This document shows, in pieces, positions 41,603 through 50,819 of a stretch of DNA of 64,000 bases. Below the pieces are notes generated by a model. The model was given only the letters and a program-made list of their open reading frames with translations. It ran no database searches and was not told where the DNA came from. The position numbers and the translations under genes are program-made. Each line of letters starts with the position of its first letter. Position 1 is the stretch's first letter. The DNA lies in contig NZ_JAVKCA010000007.1 of NCBI RefSeq assembly GCF_040222955.1, forward strand, positions 310,001 to 374,000, given 5' to 3'. Origin of the DNA: Marinoscillum sp040222955. Lineage in GTDB: Bacteria; Bacteroidota; Bacteroidia; Cytophagales; Cyclobacteriaceae.

Positions 41603-41610
41603 CAAATGTA
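41603..41610 (-). promoter_or_regulatory. his operon -7 promoter element
   Basis: TACATTTG on the minus strand matches TAnnTTTG exactly. A TTG lies 21 bases upstream in the -33 region. The leader ATG is only 5 bases downstream, so the transcript would begin at or next to the leader codon. Confidence 0.7.
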
Positions 41611-41642
41611 TAACTGAAATCTTGATAAAATCAATAGTATAT

Positions 41643-41667
41643 AAAAAAACCCCGTCGATGCGGGGTT
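41643..41667 (-). terminator. Intrinsic terminator of the universal stress protein gene
   Basis: On the minus strand AACCCCG / CGGGGTT (7 bases, 6-base loop) is followed by seven T. It separates the stress gene from the his promoter just downstream. Confidence 0.85.
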
Positions 41668-41676
41668 ATTTTTTCA

Positions 41677-42528
41677 TTAAGCGTTGTCCAATCCAAAGGT
41701 CCAAACAGGCACCTGAGAGTGATTGACCACATCTTCAGCGATGCTCCCTGCCAGAAAATGCCCTACTCCTCTTCTTTGCCGCGTACCAATAGCAATCAGG
41801 TCTGCGTCGATATCTTCAGCAAAGGCAATCACGCCATCTTCTTCATTAGAGTAGTTATAGCTCTCGTGCGTGAAGTTTTCAATCCCAAACTTGGAAATAA
41901 AGTCTTCCATCTGCTTCCTGTCGTGCCGGGTGGAAGTGAAGCTCGCCGGGGTATTGATTTTAACCAGCCTTAGTTTCGCTCCAAACACTTTCTGTAGCTT
42001 CTTCACATGATCCACAAATGAAACAGGTACATCATGATAGTTGGATGCCAGCACAATGTCTTTTATGTCGTTGGCACTGGTGGCTCTTGCAATGGTGATC
42101 ACAGGGCATTTGGAATAACGTACCATCCGCTCGGCATTGGATCCTACAAAAAACTCCTCAGCTCCGGACGAACCGGATGTACCCATCACCACCAGTTCAA
42201 TATTAGAAGTTTTGATTTCCTCAGAAATTTCCTTGAAGGGCTGACCAAGGACAATCTTGTATTTCAGGGTAATGTCTTTATAAGTGGAATCCGCCATAAT
42301 GGCCTCCATTTTCCCTTTTACAGTATCAATCAGCATTTTGATGTAAAGGCTCTCCATCGGGTCGTGTCCTACAATCCCCATGGTCTTGATGGTATCAGGA
42401 GTAGGTTGCTCTATGACGTTGATCAGGGTAACCTTACAATCACTGCCCTTCCTAGCCAACTCAGTAGCAAAGTTAAGTGCATGGTGAGCGACATCTGAAA
42501 AGTCATATGGTACTAGAATATTCTTCAT
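41677..42528 (-). CDS. Tandem universal stress protein
   Basis: A 283-residue protein with two UspA domains. The first (residues 1-145) starts MKNILVPYDFSDVAHHALNFATELA and ends with the ATP-loop motif VVMGTSGSSGAEEFFVGSNAERMVRYSKCPVITI (G-2x-G-9x-G-S/T type). The second (155-283) is shorter on motifs and ends IAIGTRQRRGVGHFLAGSIAEDVVNHSQVPVWTF, also with a G-S motif. Such proteins bind ATP and respond to starvation or oxidative stress; their molecular action is not defined. The gene is a single unit with its own terminator. Confidence 0.85.
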   Translation of the reverse strand: MKNILVPYDFSDVAHHALNFATELARKGSDCKVTLINVIEQPTPDTIKTMGIVGHDPMESLYIKMLIDTVKGKMEAIMADSTYKDITLKYKIVLGQPFKEISEEIKTSNIELVVMGTSGSSGAEEFFVGSNAERMVRYSKCPVITIARATSANDIKDIVLASNYHDVPVSFVDHVKKLQKVFGAKLRLVKINTPASFTSTRHDRKQMEDFISKFGIENFTHESYNYSNEEDGVIAFAEDIDADLIAIGTRQRRGVGHFLAGSIAEDVVNHSQVPVWTFGLDNA

Positions 42529-42606
42529 GGCCTGCTTTTGATTATTTTAAAATTTGGATTTGATTCTAAGTTAATCAAATCTCGGTGTTTTACAATTTGA
42601 TATTTA

Positions 42607-43512
42607 TCAGCTAAACACCACCTGACCCAGCCCAAACAATATGACAAAAATCAGTGTGGTTAAAGCCAACTGCTTCAAAAACGGGTCAAGGCCCTGGGAT
42701 GTTTTCATTATTTTCACGGCTCTGGCATTGGAATAGAGCATGGGGAGTACCAAAAGAAAGAGAAAGGAAAACCCCCTTGGGTTAACAATAGCCACATAAA
42801 CGCAACTGGATATCACGGCCATACTGAGCAGAAACCAATGATACAAAACGGCATTTGACCTGCCAATCCTTACCGGAATGCTATACTTACCCGCTTTTTG
42901 ATCTGAATCAATGTCACGAATGTTGTTCACATTGAGCACTCCCACAGCCAGCAGACCACAGCTCAGAGCTGGCAGGAGGATCAAAGAGTCCAAAGTATTT
43001 GCATACAGGTAATAACTACCGCCCACTCCCACCAGACCAAAGAAAATGAGCACAAACAAATCACCAAAGCCCGCATATCCATAGGGCTTTTTGCCCACCG
43101 TGTATTTGATGGCTGCTACAATAGCCCCCAACCCCAGAATGAGAAAAATGATGATTTCAGTCCATCGGTCGCCAAAAGACAGAAAGATCAGCCAGAGGCC
43201 TGAAAACAGGGAGAGTAAGGAAAATACAATCAGCGCCCTTTTCATTGCGCTCAAAGAGATCAGCCCGGATGATACGGTACGTTTCGGGCCAGTGCGCTGG
43301 ACTCCGTCTACACCGGAAGTGGCATCACCGTAATCATTGGCCAGGTTAGAAAGCACCTGCAAAAACAAAGTGGTCACAAGGCTCCATATCAGAATAGGCC
43401 AGCTAAAACAGCCATTAGCAGCTGCAAGAAAGGCACCCATAAAAATACAGGAGAATGCCAACGGAAGGGTCCTGAACCTAAATGCCTGTAGCCATGCTTT
43501 GATCTTTTTCAT
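42607..43512 (-). CDS. menA: 1,4-dihydroxy-2-naphthoate polyprenyltransferase
   Basis: A 301-residue membrane prenyltransferase of the UbiA superfamily with about eight helices. The first Asp-rich motif is NLANDYGDATSGVDG (residues ~57-70), the second is NVNNIRDIDSDQKAGK near residue 194. GPKRTVSSGLIS between them is typical of MenA. It attaches the polyprenyl chain to DHNA and releases CO2, giving demethylmenaquinone, the quinone of most Bacteroidota. It is the last gene of the amidinotransferase-argS unit, 16 bases downstream of argS. Confidence 0.9.
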   Translation of the reverse strand: MKKIKAWLQAFRFRTLPLAFSCIFMGAFLAAANGCFSWPILIWSLVTTLFLQVLSNLANDYGDATSGVDGVQRTGPKRTVSSGLISLSAMKRALIVFSLLSLFSGLWLIFLSFGDRWTEIIIFLILGLGAIVAAIKYTVGKKPYGYAGFGDLFVLIFFGLVGVGGSYYLYANTLDSLILLPALSCGLLAVGVLNVNNIRDIDSDQKAGKYSIPVRIGRSNAVLYHWFLLSMAVISSCVYVAIVNPRGFSFLFLLVLPMLYSNARAVKIMKTSQGLDPFLKQLALTTLIFVILFGLGQVVFS

Positions 43513-43528
43513 ACGGTGTATATGTTCA

Positions 43529-45316
43529 TCACATGCGATCTGGTACAGCGATTCCTAACAGGCCCATCGAGCGCTTGATCACCTGAGCTACCGATTTAGA
43601 AAGGGCAATTCTCAAACCAACCACCTCTTTTCGTTCTTCATTGAAAATGGGTACCTCCTGATAAAAACCATTGTACTCCTTGGCCAGGTCATAAACGTAC
43701 TGAGCCACCAGTGCAGGAGAATAGTCCCTGGCAGCGGCCGCTATTGTTTTGGGGAAATCTGTGAGTTTATGAATGAGCTCCAACTCTCTCGGATGAAGGG
43801 AAATACCGGCAGCGTCAAATTCTGTAGACACCTCCAGAGTCCGTGCTCTTCTCAAGATCGCCGATATACGTGCATGGGTATATTGAATAAATGGACCTGT
43901 GTTTCCCTGAAACTCAATGGACTCTTGCGGATCAAACAGCATCCGCTTTTTGGGATCTACCTTTAACAGGAAGTATTTGATCGCTCCCAGTCCCAATGTC
44001 CGATAAAGTGCCTCGGCTTCCTCTTCTGTAAGTCCTTCAATTTTACCCAGCTCTCTGGTCTGACGCTCTGCGGTATCAAACATCTCCTGCATGATGTCAT
44101 CCGCATCTACCACAGTCCCCTCACGGGACTTCATTTTGCCCGTTGGCAGGTCTACCATCCCATAAGAAAGATGATACAGCCCGTCTGCATAAGGTCTCTG
44201 AAGTTTCTTCATGATACTAAAAAGCACCTTGAAGTGATAATCCTGCTCATTGCCCACTACGTATACAGATTTCTCAAACGGAAAGTCATCATGTTTGAGC
44301 TCACAGGTACCAATGTCCTGGGTGATGTACACCGAAGTGCCATCTCCGCGCTGCACCAGTTTTTCATCCAACTTTTCATCCGCCAGATCCACCCATACAG
44401 AGCCATCTTCCTTGGTGAAAAACACTCCCTTCTCCAGTCCTTCCTGAATGATGTCCTTGCCCAGGAGATAAGTCTGTGACTCGTGGTAGATCTTATCAAA
44501 CGAGATGCCCATGGTCTGATACGAAGCATCAAAACCCTCAAACACCCAGTCATTGAGTTTTTGCCAAAGGGCCACAGTCTTTTCGTCTCCGTCTTCCCAC
44601 TTCTTCAGCATCTCCTGAGCTTCCAGAATCAATGGCGCTTGCTTTTTCGCCTCATCCGGATCCATTCCCTGATGAACCAGCCCCTCTATTTCTTTCTTAT
44701 ACTCCTTATCAAAAAGCACATAATACTTCCCGATAAGGTGGTCACCTTTCAAACCGGAGCTGTCGGGAGTCTCTCCATTTCCTAACTTTTCATAAGCCAG
44801 CATGGACTTACAGATGTGTATGCCTCGGTCGTTCACCAAATTCACCTTCATCACCTCACATCCGCTGGCCTCCAGGATTTTGGCTACAGAATCTCCCAAA
44901 AAGTTGTTTCTGAGGTGGCCCAGATGAAGGGGTTTATTGGTATTGGGTGAGCTGAATTCCACCATCACCTTTTGCCCATTTCCGGCCAGGGTACCAAAAC
45001 GCTCATCCTGATGAATCTTTTCGAAAGCAGACAACCAGGTGGCATCGGATATTGAAAGATTTAGGAACCCTTTTACCACGTTGTAGTCGCTGACCATCGA
45101 AGTATGATTTTTGAGATACTCACCTATCAGCTGACCCGATTCCTCAGGTCCTTTTTTGGTTTGCTTCAGGTAAGAAAAAGTCACCAGCGTGTGCGTGCCT
45201 TCAAATTCCTTTCGCGTGGGCTGCAGCGAAAAGCTCTCAACATCCAATTCAAATTGAAATAAGCTTTTGAATGCTGATGCGATTTCCTGCTTTAATTCCT
45301 TCTCAATTAACTCCAT
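43529..45316 (-). CDS. argS: Arginyl-tRNA synthetase
   Basis: A 595-residue class I synthetase. The N-terminal add-1 domain holds residues 1-110. The HIGH motif is in SSPNTNKPLHLGHLRNN (residues ~126-142), the KMSKS counterpart is in LPTGKMKSREGTVVDADD near residue 380, and the C-terminal DALR anticodon-binding domain has YTHARISAILRRA and ends with SMGLLGIAVPDRM, the standard ending. It charges tRNA-Arg. Placement between arginine-modifying genes and menA suggests co-regulation of arginine use. Confidence 0.95.
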   Translation of the reverse strand: MELIEKELKQEIASAFKSLFQFELDVESFSLQPTRKEFEGTHTLVTFSYLKQTKKGPEESGQLIGEYLKNHTSMVSDYNVVKGFLNLSISDATWLSAFEKIHQDERFGTLAGNGQKVMVEFSSPNTNKPLHLGHLRNNFLGDSVAKILEASGCEVMKVNLVNDRGIHICKSMLAYEKLGNGETPDSSGLKGDHLIGKYYVLFDKEYKKEIEGLVHQGMDPDEAKKQAPLILEAQEMLKKWEDGDEKTVALWQKLNDWVFEGFDASYQTMGISFDKIYHESQTYLLGKDIIQEGLEKGVFFTKEDGSVWVDLADEKLDEKLVQRGDGTSVYITQDIGTCELKHDDFPFEKSVYVVGNEQDYHFKVLFSIMKKLQRPYADGLYHLSYGMVDLPTGKMKSREGTVVDADDIMQEMFDTAERQTRELGKIEGLTEEEAEALYRTLGLGAIKYFLLKVDPKKRMLFDPQESIEFQGNTGPFIQYTHARISAILRRARTLEVSTEFDAAGISLHPRELELIHKLTDFPKTIAAAARDYSPALVAQYVYDLAKEYNGFYQEVPIFNEERKEVVGLRIALSKSVAQVIKRSMGLLGIAVPDRM

Positions 45317-45325
45317 TCTTGTTTT

Positions 45326-46261
45326 TTATTTCTTCGGCAAAAATACCTCTGCCATCATACATCTGGCGCTGCCTCCACCCAGGCACTCAATGGTATCCAG
45401 AGAGCTGTACAACAGTTTTCCGTGTTGGCTCAACTGACCCTTCTGGGCTTCATCCAGAGACTTAAAAGCCGACTCTGACATGACGATGTATCGCTCATTT
45501 TTATCATTTAATACCTGAAGCATGTTCCCTGCAAACCGCTCCTTTTGCTCTTCCGTGATAAAAATCACTTCCTTTCCGGTGTTTTCAAAAGAACGAATCA
45601 CCGCACTCTTTTCCAGTTCATCATCGATGCTCTGAGCACATATAAGCGCAAAGCCCTCACCCAGGCACATCATTACATTGGTGTGGTAAATGGGCAAGCG
45701 CTCACCGTTTACGGTCTGGTTGGCCTGAAAAGAGACAATATCAAAGCCGGTGTGCTCGTGAAAATCCTTCAAAACATCAGGATGAGTACGCTCAGAAATG
45801 GCTGCGTAAGCGATCTTATGCTGGCGGTCGAGAATCAAACTTCCAGTGCCCTCCAGAAACTTATGCTCAGCCTCCCAATCCAGGTAACCTGAAATGGAAG
45901 TGATGTTGAATTTTTCGCCCAGATCAGCCAGCAGGTCATCCCGTCGCTCCAGTCGGCGATTCTGTGCATACATGGGATACAGAATCACCTCTCCCGACTC
46001 ATGGAAACTCACCCAGTTGTTAGGGAAAATAGAATCAGGGGTTTCGGGCTCCAGTGTATCATCAAAGACGATCACCTGTACACCTTCAGCACGTAGCTTA
46101 TTTACAAAGCTATCAAACTCAGCCAGGGCATTTTCCTGAATCTCCTCCTTTGATAAGCCCGCAATGGTTTTTTGGTAATAATTATTCACTGCCGTCTGCT
46201 CGTTCATATGAAAAGCTACCGGCCGTATCATCATCAGGGTATTTGTAATCTGCTTGCTCAT
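45326..46261 (-). CDS. ctlX: Amidinotransferase-fold hydrolase, CtlX-like citrulline utilization protein
   Basis: A 311-residue protein starting MSKQITNTLMMIRPVAFHMNEQTAVNNYYQ, the CtlX pattern. The pentein active-site residues are spread over FPNNWVSFHESGEVILYPM (Asn/Trp/Glu loop), FLEGTGSLILD (Glu), YHTNVMMCLGEGFALIC (His, Cys), and the terminal GGSARCMMAEVFLP (nucleophilic Cys). CtlX of Francisella converts citrulline to ornithine plus ammonia and CO2. The upstream in-frame ATG at 46363 would overlap the neighbour by over 100 bases; the ATG at 46261 overlaps its stop by 4. Exact substrate is not proved. Confidence 0.85.
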   Translation of the reverse strand: MSKQITNTLMMIRPVAFHMNEQTAVNNYYQKTIAGLSKEEIQENALAEFDSFVNKLRAEGVQVIVFDDTLEPETPDSIFPNNWVSFHESGEVILYPMYAQNRRLERRDDLLADLGEKFNITSISGYLDWEAEHKFLEGTGSLILDRQHKIAYAAISERTHPDVLKDFHEHTGFDIVSFQANQTVNGERLPIYHTNVMMCLGEGFALICAQSIDDELEKSAVIRSFENTGKEVIFITEEQKERFAGNMLQVLNDKNERYIVMSESAFKSLDEAQKGQLSQHGKLLYSSLDTIECLGGGSARCMMAEVFLPKK

Positions 46262-47172
46262 TTTCTTCTCAGAGGTAAAGTAGAACATCTCAACAGTCCT
46301 TCCTGCTTGGCGATTTCCGCATAGGGAATCTCCTCCACCGTCATCCCGTGACTTCTCAGCCACTGATTCAGACGGGTGAAGTTTCGCTCGGATACCACCA
46401 CATTCGGGGCTATGGAAAACACATTACTCATCATGTGGTACATTTCCCGCTTGCTGATGTGAAAAAGGTTTTCCATTCCGAACAAATCTACCAAATACTG
46501 ATAGTCCGACTCCTGTCTGAACCCTTCTTTGTGGATGATGGCCTTGTCCTTCCCTACCGGCTGAAAGCAGCAATCCAGGTGGAGGGCATTATCCTCAGCA
46601 ATGGTATTGGATTTATTCAGATCAAACTCCCTGACGATCTTATCCGGAAAAAAATCCTTCAGAAACTGAACGCCTTCCATATTGGTCCTGGCGGTAATAA
46701 AGCCGGGATAGTCGGGGCCTTTATAAGTACCCACAAACAGATGATCTCCGTGAACCATCACATCACCACCTTCCACGTGCACCTCCGCCGGAGGTTTGAT
46801 CACTTTATCAGGATCCATTTGGCCGATGACATATTCAATGGCTTCCAACTCAGGCTCCCTATCGGGAAGAATATTGGATTTGAAAAAATAATCATCCACC
46901 ACAAAGGCAATATCTCGTGCAAATATCTGATTGAGGTCGACCCGTAATTCCGGGCGATAAACCTTCACGTTGTATTTTTCAAATACCTGCCTGAAGGCCT
47001 CCATTTCAGGAACCATATCAGTCTCCTTTGGATAGGTTCCGGCCCTGATATGCTCAGCAGACTTGGGGTCATATGCGTCTGCTAAATTGGGGGTGCCGCC
47101 GAAACTATCCGCTATGCCTAAAATCACAGCTTCAAGGGGTGAAGTTTCGTCTTTAATGTTTAGCTTGATCAT
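46258..47172 (-). CDS. Dimethylarginine dimethylaminohydrolase-like amidinotransferase
   Basis: A 304-residue pentein-fold enzyme: ETSPLEAVILGIADSFGG at the start, FARDIAFVVDDYFF, HVEGGDVMVHGDHLFVGTY, ALHLDCCFQPVGKDKAIIH (catalytic His), and the C-terminal LLRCSTLPLRR with nucleophilic Cys. This resembles arginine deiminase/DDAH-type hydrolases that produce citrulline from arginine or methylarginine. It is the first gene of an operon with CtlX (4-base overlap), argS and menA; product of one (citrulline) could feed the other, which is an inference from family reactions. Confidence 0.8.
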   Translation of the reverse strand: MIKLNIKDETSPLEAVILGIADSFGGTPNLADAYDPKSAEHIRAGTYPKETDMVPEMEAFRQVFEKYNVKVYRPELRVDLNQIFARDIAFVVDDYFFKSNILPDREPELEAIEYVIGQMDPDKVIKPPAEVHVEGGDVMVHGDHLFVGTYKGPDYPGFITARTNMEGVQFLKDFFPDKIVREFDLNKSNTIAEDNALHLDCCFQPVGKDKAIIHKEGFRQESDYQYLVDLFGMENLFHISKREMYHMMSNVFSIAPNVVVSERNFTRLNQWLRSHGMTVEEIPYAEIAKQEGLLRCSTLPLRRK

Positions 47173-47318
47173 GGGGTCATGTTGTAAAACAAGACCGCAA
47201 AGCTAAATGATCGAAAACATATTCGGCAGACATCAATTATTAATATTGTTAGGGGTGAGAATTGTGATTTTTTTGTGATCATTGTGCCTCTTTATTTAAA
47301 AGACTGAATTAATCCGAA

Positions 47319-48713
47319 ATGAAAAGCTACTCTGATCTAATTGAGCAAACCTTCTACTTCCCTACGAAAGAATTCCGTGTGGAGAATAACCTGCTCTGGT
47401 TTCACGATGTAAACCTGATGGAGATCATCAATCAATATGGCACGCCCTTAAAGCTGTCATACCTGCCTAAGATCAGCGAGAACATTCAGTTTGCTAAGAA
47501 GATATTCAATGACGCCATTCAGAAAAATTCTTACGATGGCACTTATCGGTATTGCTATTGTACCAAATCCTCACATTTTCAGTTTGTGCTGGAAGAAGCA
47601 TTGAAAAATGACATTCACATAGAGACTTCCAGTGCCTACGACATTCCCATCATCCGAAACCTCAATAAAACAGGACTCCTGAGTAAAGACCGGATGGTGG
47701 TTTGTAATGGTTTCAAAAGGCCCCTCTATCTGCAATACATTTCTGAGCTGATCAATGATGGGTTTGAAAATACCGTCCCTATATTGGACAACCTCAACGA
47801 GCTGGCGCATTATCACCAAAACATCAAGGGAGATTTTAAAGTAGGAATCCGCATTGCCGCCGACGAAGAGCCCAATTTTGCGTTCTATACCTCGAGGCTG
47901 GGCATCAGATACCACGACATTGTGCCCCATTACAAAGAAATGATCGCCGGATCAAAGGCCAAGTTGAAGATGCTTCACTTCTTCATCAATACCGGGATCA
48001 AAGACAGTGCCTACTACTGGAGTGAACTGAGCAGGTTTATCTACAAATACTGCGAACTAAAAAAGATTTGTCCTGATTTGGACACTGTGGATATTGGTGG
48101 CGGGTTTCCTATCAAAAACTCGCTTGGTTTCGAATTTGACTATGCCTATATGGCCGATCAGATTGTGGCCAACATCAAGTGGATTTGTCAGAAAAACCAT
48201 GTGCCTGTACCTAATATCATCACAGAATTTGGGTCATTTACTGTGGGTGAAAGCGGAGCTACCCTGTACTCCATTTTGGATCAAAAACTTCAGAACGATA
48301 AAGAGCTCTGGTATATGATGGATGGCTCGTTCATCACGCATATGCCGGATGTGTGGGGGCTGAATGAGAAATTCATCATGCTCCCGATCAACCACTGGGA
48401 CAATCCACACCATCGGGTAAATATAGGTGGACTCACCTGCGACAGTCAGGACTACTACGACTCTGAGGCTCATATTGGGGAAGTTTTCCTCCCCCGGATA
48501 GACGATGAAGAAACCCTGCATTTTGGCTTTTTCCACACCGGAGCTTATCAGGAGTCACTGGGCGGTTATGGTGGGATCCAGCATTGCCTCATCCCTGCAC
48601 CCAAACATGTCATCATCCGAAAGGATGCCGACGGACAGGTAACCTCTGAGCTTTTTGCACCAGAACAGGAGAGTGAATCAATGATGAAAATTTTGGGATA
48701 TACGAAGGGGTAA
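47319..48713 (+). CDS. speA: Arginine decarboxylase (PLP group IV)
   Basis: A 464-residue fold-type III (alanine racemase-like) decarboxylase. PLP Lys motif YRYCYCTKSSHF (residues ~67-78), GIRIAADEEPNFAFYTSRLGI, VDIGGGFP (phosphate loop), ITEFGSFTVGESGATLY and GGLTCDSQDYY, the last holding the catalytic Cys of the second subunit, are present. It makes agmatine from arginine as the first step of putrescine/spermidine synthesis. It resembles the Bacteroidota biosynthetic type of 460-470 residues. It is divergent from the DDAH-like gene (146 bases between) and may share regulation by arginine. Confidence 0.85.
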   Translation: MKSYSDLIEQTFYFPTKEFRVENNLLWFHDVNLMEIINQYGTPLKLSYLPKISENIQFAKKIFNDAIQKNSYDGTYRYCYCTKSSHFQFVLEEALKNDIHIETSSAYDIPIIRNLNKTGLLSKDRMVVCNGFKRPLYLQYISELINDGFENTVPILDNLNELAHYHQNIKGDFKVGIRIAADEEPNFAFYTSRLGIRYHDIVPHYKEMIAGSKAKLKMLHFFINTGIKDSAYYWSELSRFIYKYCELKKICPDLDTVDIGGGFPIKNSLGFEFDYAYMADQIVANIKWICQKNHVPVPNIITEFGSFTVGESGATLYSILDQKLQNDKELWYMMDGSFITHMPDVWGLNEKFIMLPINHWDNPHHRVNIGGLTCDSQDYYDSEAHIGEVFLPRIDDEETLHFGFFHTGAYQESLGGYGGIQHCLIPAPKHVIIRKDADGQVTSELFAPEQESESMMKILGYTKG

Positions 48714-48810
48714 TTCTTCTATATTTTGTTTTATTTGAGTAAACGTGTTTTGCCTCAAAGTATTTTTTGAGACATGGCGCTATGTTGTCCCCTGTAATTT
48801 AATTTGTAAC

Positions 48811-49560
48811 GTGCACAAGAACCTTGTCATCATACCAACCTACAATGAGAAAGACAACATCCGGGACATCACATCCGCTGTGATGGACCTGGCTGTTCCT
48901 TTTGACTTGTTGATCATTGATGATGGGTCTCCAGACGGCACTGCTGAGATCGTACGGGAACTCCAGGCACAATGGCCGGATAAACTTCATCTGGTAGAAC
49001 GAGCGGGTAAACTTGGGCTAGGCACCGCCTATATCAGGGGTTTTCAGTATGCACTGGATCATGGTTACGAGTATGTCTTTGAGATGGATGCAGACTTCTC
49101 GCATAATCCCCAGGACCTCATTGCACTCTATCGGGCCTGTGCAGAAGAAGGAGCGGATATGGCCATAGGTTCACGATACATCAAAGGTGTGAACGTAGTG
49201 AACTGGCCTATGGGCAGGGTACTCATGTCCTATTTTGCCAGCATTTATGTCCGGTTGATCACCGGCATTCCGATCATGGACACTACAGCCGGCTTCAAGT
49301 GCTATCACCGATCGGTACTGGAAACCATCGACCCTGAGAAAATCAGCTTTATAGGCTACGCTTTTCAGATCGAAATGAAATTTACGGCCTGGAAGCATGG
49401 CTTCAGGATTGTAGAAGTGCCCATCATCTTTACTGAGCGGGCCAAAGGCAGCTCAAAAATGTCCAAGGGAATCTTCAAAGAAGCAGTTTTCGGAGTACTG
49501 GAAATGAAGATCAGGAGCCTTTTTAGAAAGTACGAGCCCCATCGGAGCTTAAGTCATTAG
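48811..49560 (+). CDS. Polyprenol-phosphate mannosyltransferase-like glycosyltransferase (DPM1 type)
   Basis: A 249-residue family 2 glycosyltransferase. NLVIIPTYNEKDNI at residue 3, LLIIDDGSPDGTAEIV, FEMDADFSHNPQDL (the DAD metal motif), AIGSRYIKGVNVVNWPMGR and FKCYHRSVLETI are the DPM1 pattern. It joins a sugar (mannose or glucosamine-like) from a nucleotide donor to a polyprenyl phosphate on the cytoplasmic face. The GTG at 48811 was chosen because the motif begins at once after it; the ATG at 48745 adds 22 unusual residues rich in Cys and aromatics. Donor and acceptor unknown. Confidence 0.85.
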   Translation: MHKNLVIIPTYNEKDNIRDITSAVMDLAVPFDLLIIDDGSPDGTAEIVRELQAQWPDKLHLVERAGKLGLGTAYIRGFQYALDHGYEYVFEMDADFSHNPQDLIALYRACAEEGADMAIGSRYIKGVNVVNWPMGRVLMSYFASIYVRLITGIPIMDTTAGFKCYHRSVLETIDPEKISFIGYAFQIEMKFTAWKHGFRIVEVPIIFTERAKGSSKMSKGIFKEAVFGVLEMKIRSLFRKYEPHRSLSH

Positions 49561-49562
49561 GC

Positions 49563-50780
49563 CTAGTCAAACCGAATGGACTTAATCGGATTGATCCGGG
49601 AAATCACTGAAAGTGGAATAAACAAGGCGAAAGCCGTCATAAGGACCACAAAAAGGTTCAGTAAGATAACCGCCATGGGATCAAACTGAATGGGGACATG
49701 GTTCATGTAATAATTGGCCGGATCCAGCGGAATCACTTTGTACTTATCCTGAATCCAGCAAAACGAAAGCCCGAGTAAATTCCCCCAAAAGACTCCCCTC
49801 ACAATTAATCCCAACCCATTAAAAAAGAAGATCCTCCTGAGTAAGCCATTGGCAGCTCCCAGGGACTTCAGCACGCCAATCATCTGGGTACGCTCCATGA
49901 TGAGAATCAAAAGGATGGACACCATATTGAAAGCTGCTACAAACAGCACAAGGCTGAAAAATATGACCACATTCCTATTGAGCAACCTCAGCCAGTCAAA
50001 TATCTGCACATACTTATCGCTGACCTTGTCTACATAGAGGTCTGAGCTGGTCTCGTCAAAAACCATCCCCTCAGCGTCATCCATCGTCTCAGGATCGTCC
50101 AGGAAGATCTCAATACCTCCGATTGTATTTTCTCTCCAACCATTGATACGACGTACCAGATTGATGTCCCCCAAAATGACTTTTTCATCAAAGTCCTCAA
50201 GGCCGGTCTCATAAATACCGGTGATTTTCAGGTTGCGGTAGCGGGGTGGGTTTTGAATGAAAAAGACAAGCACCTCATCTCCCACTTTCAGACTCAGGTA
50301 GTTAGCTATTTTAGTACTCAGCGCCACCTCTGTACCATAGCCCTCCTCCGGGAATTTGGGAAAATGACCGTCGACCATGTGCATGGTGAATGCAGAGGTA
50401 TCGAAGCTTCTGTCCAGCCCTTTGAGGATCACTCCCTGTACTTCGTCATTGGTTTTGAGCAAGCCGGCTTTGTACGCATAAGTTTGCAGATAATCCACTC
50501 CTGGAAGCGCCCTCAGCCCATCCATCAGGGAGTCTTCCACTACGATGGAAGAATTCTCAAAAGAAGTGGACAGGGTGTACTTGCTAATGATCAGGTGTCC
50601 GCTGAAGCTATAAATCTTCTGCTTGATGGTATCTTCAAATCCCCTCAGAATCATAAACGTACAGATCAGCGCCGCCAGGGCCACCGCAATACTCACCACA
50701 GCTATCTTATTGATCACCGTGGAGAAGGATCCGGTCTTATTTTTGGAGATACGTCTTGATATAAAATATGGAAGACTCAA
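49563..50780 (-). CDS. FtsX-like ABC transporter permease, LolCE-like
   Basis: A 405-residue protein with MSLPYFISRRISKNKTGSFSTVINKIAVVSIAVALAALIC (first membrane helix and conserved cytoplasmic N terminus), a periplasmic domain up to residue ~280 (GDINLVRRINGWRENTIGGIEIFLDD), and three C-terminal FtsX helices (VVIFFSLVLFVAAFNMVSILLILI, FFNGLGLIVRGVFWGNLLGLSF, VILLNLFVVLMTAFALFIPLSVI). The pattern MERTQMIGVLKSLGA matches LolC/LolE, the permease that releases lipoproteins to LolA. No LolD ATPase is adjacent. It is divergent from the DUF1343 gene with 39 bases between starts. Confidence 0.85.
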   Translation of the reverse strand: MSLPYFISRRISKNKTGSFSTVINKIAVVSIAVALAALICTFMILRGFEDTIKQKIYSFSGHLIISKYTLSTSFENSSIVVEDSLMDGLRALPGVDYLQTYAYKAGLLKTNDEVQGVILKGLDRSFDTSAFTMHMVDGHFPKFPEEGYGTEVALSTKIANYLSLKVGDEVLVFFIQNPPRYRNLKITGIYETGLEDFDEKVILGDINLVRRINGWRENTIGGIEIFLDDPETMDDAEGMVFDETSSDLYVDKVSDKYVQIFDWLRLLNRNVVIFFSLVLFVAAFNMVSILLILIMERTQMIGVLKSLGAANGLLRRIFFFNGLGLIVRGVFWGNLLGLSFCWIQDKYKVIPLDPANYYMNHVPIQFDPMAVILLNLFVVLMTAFALFIPLSVISRINPIKSIRFD

Positions 50781-50819
50781 AGATGACTATTTTTGACTGT
50801 GCAATATTACAAGATATCT

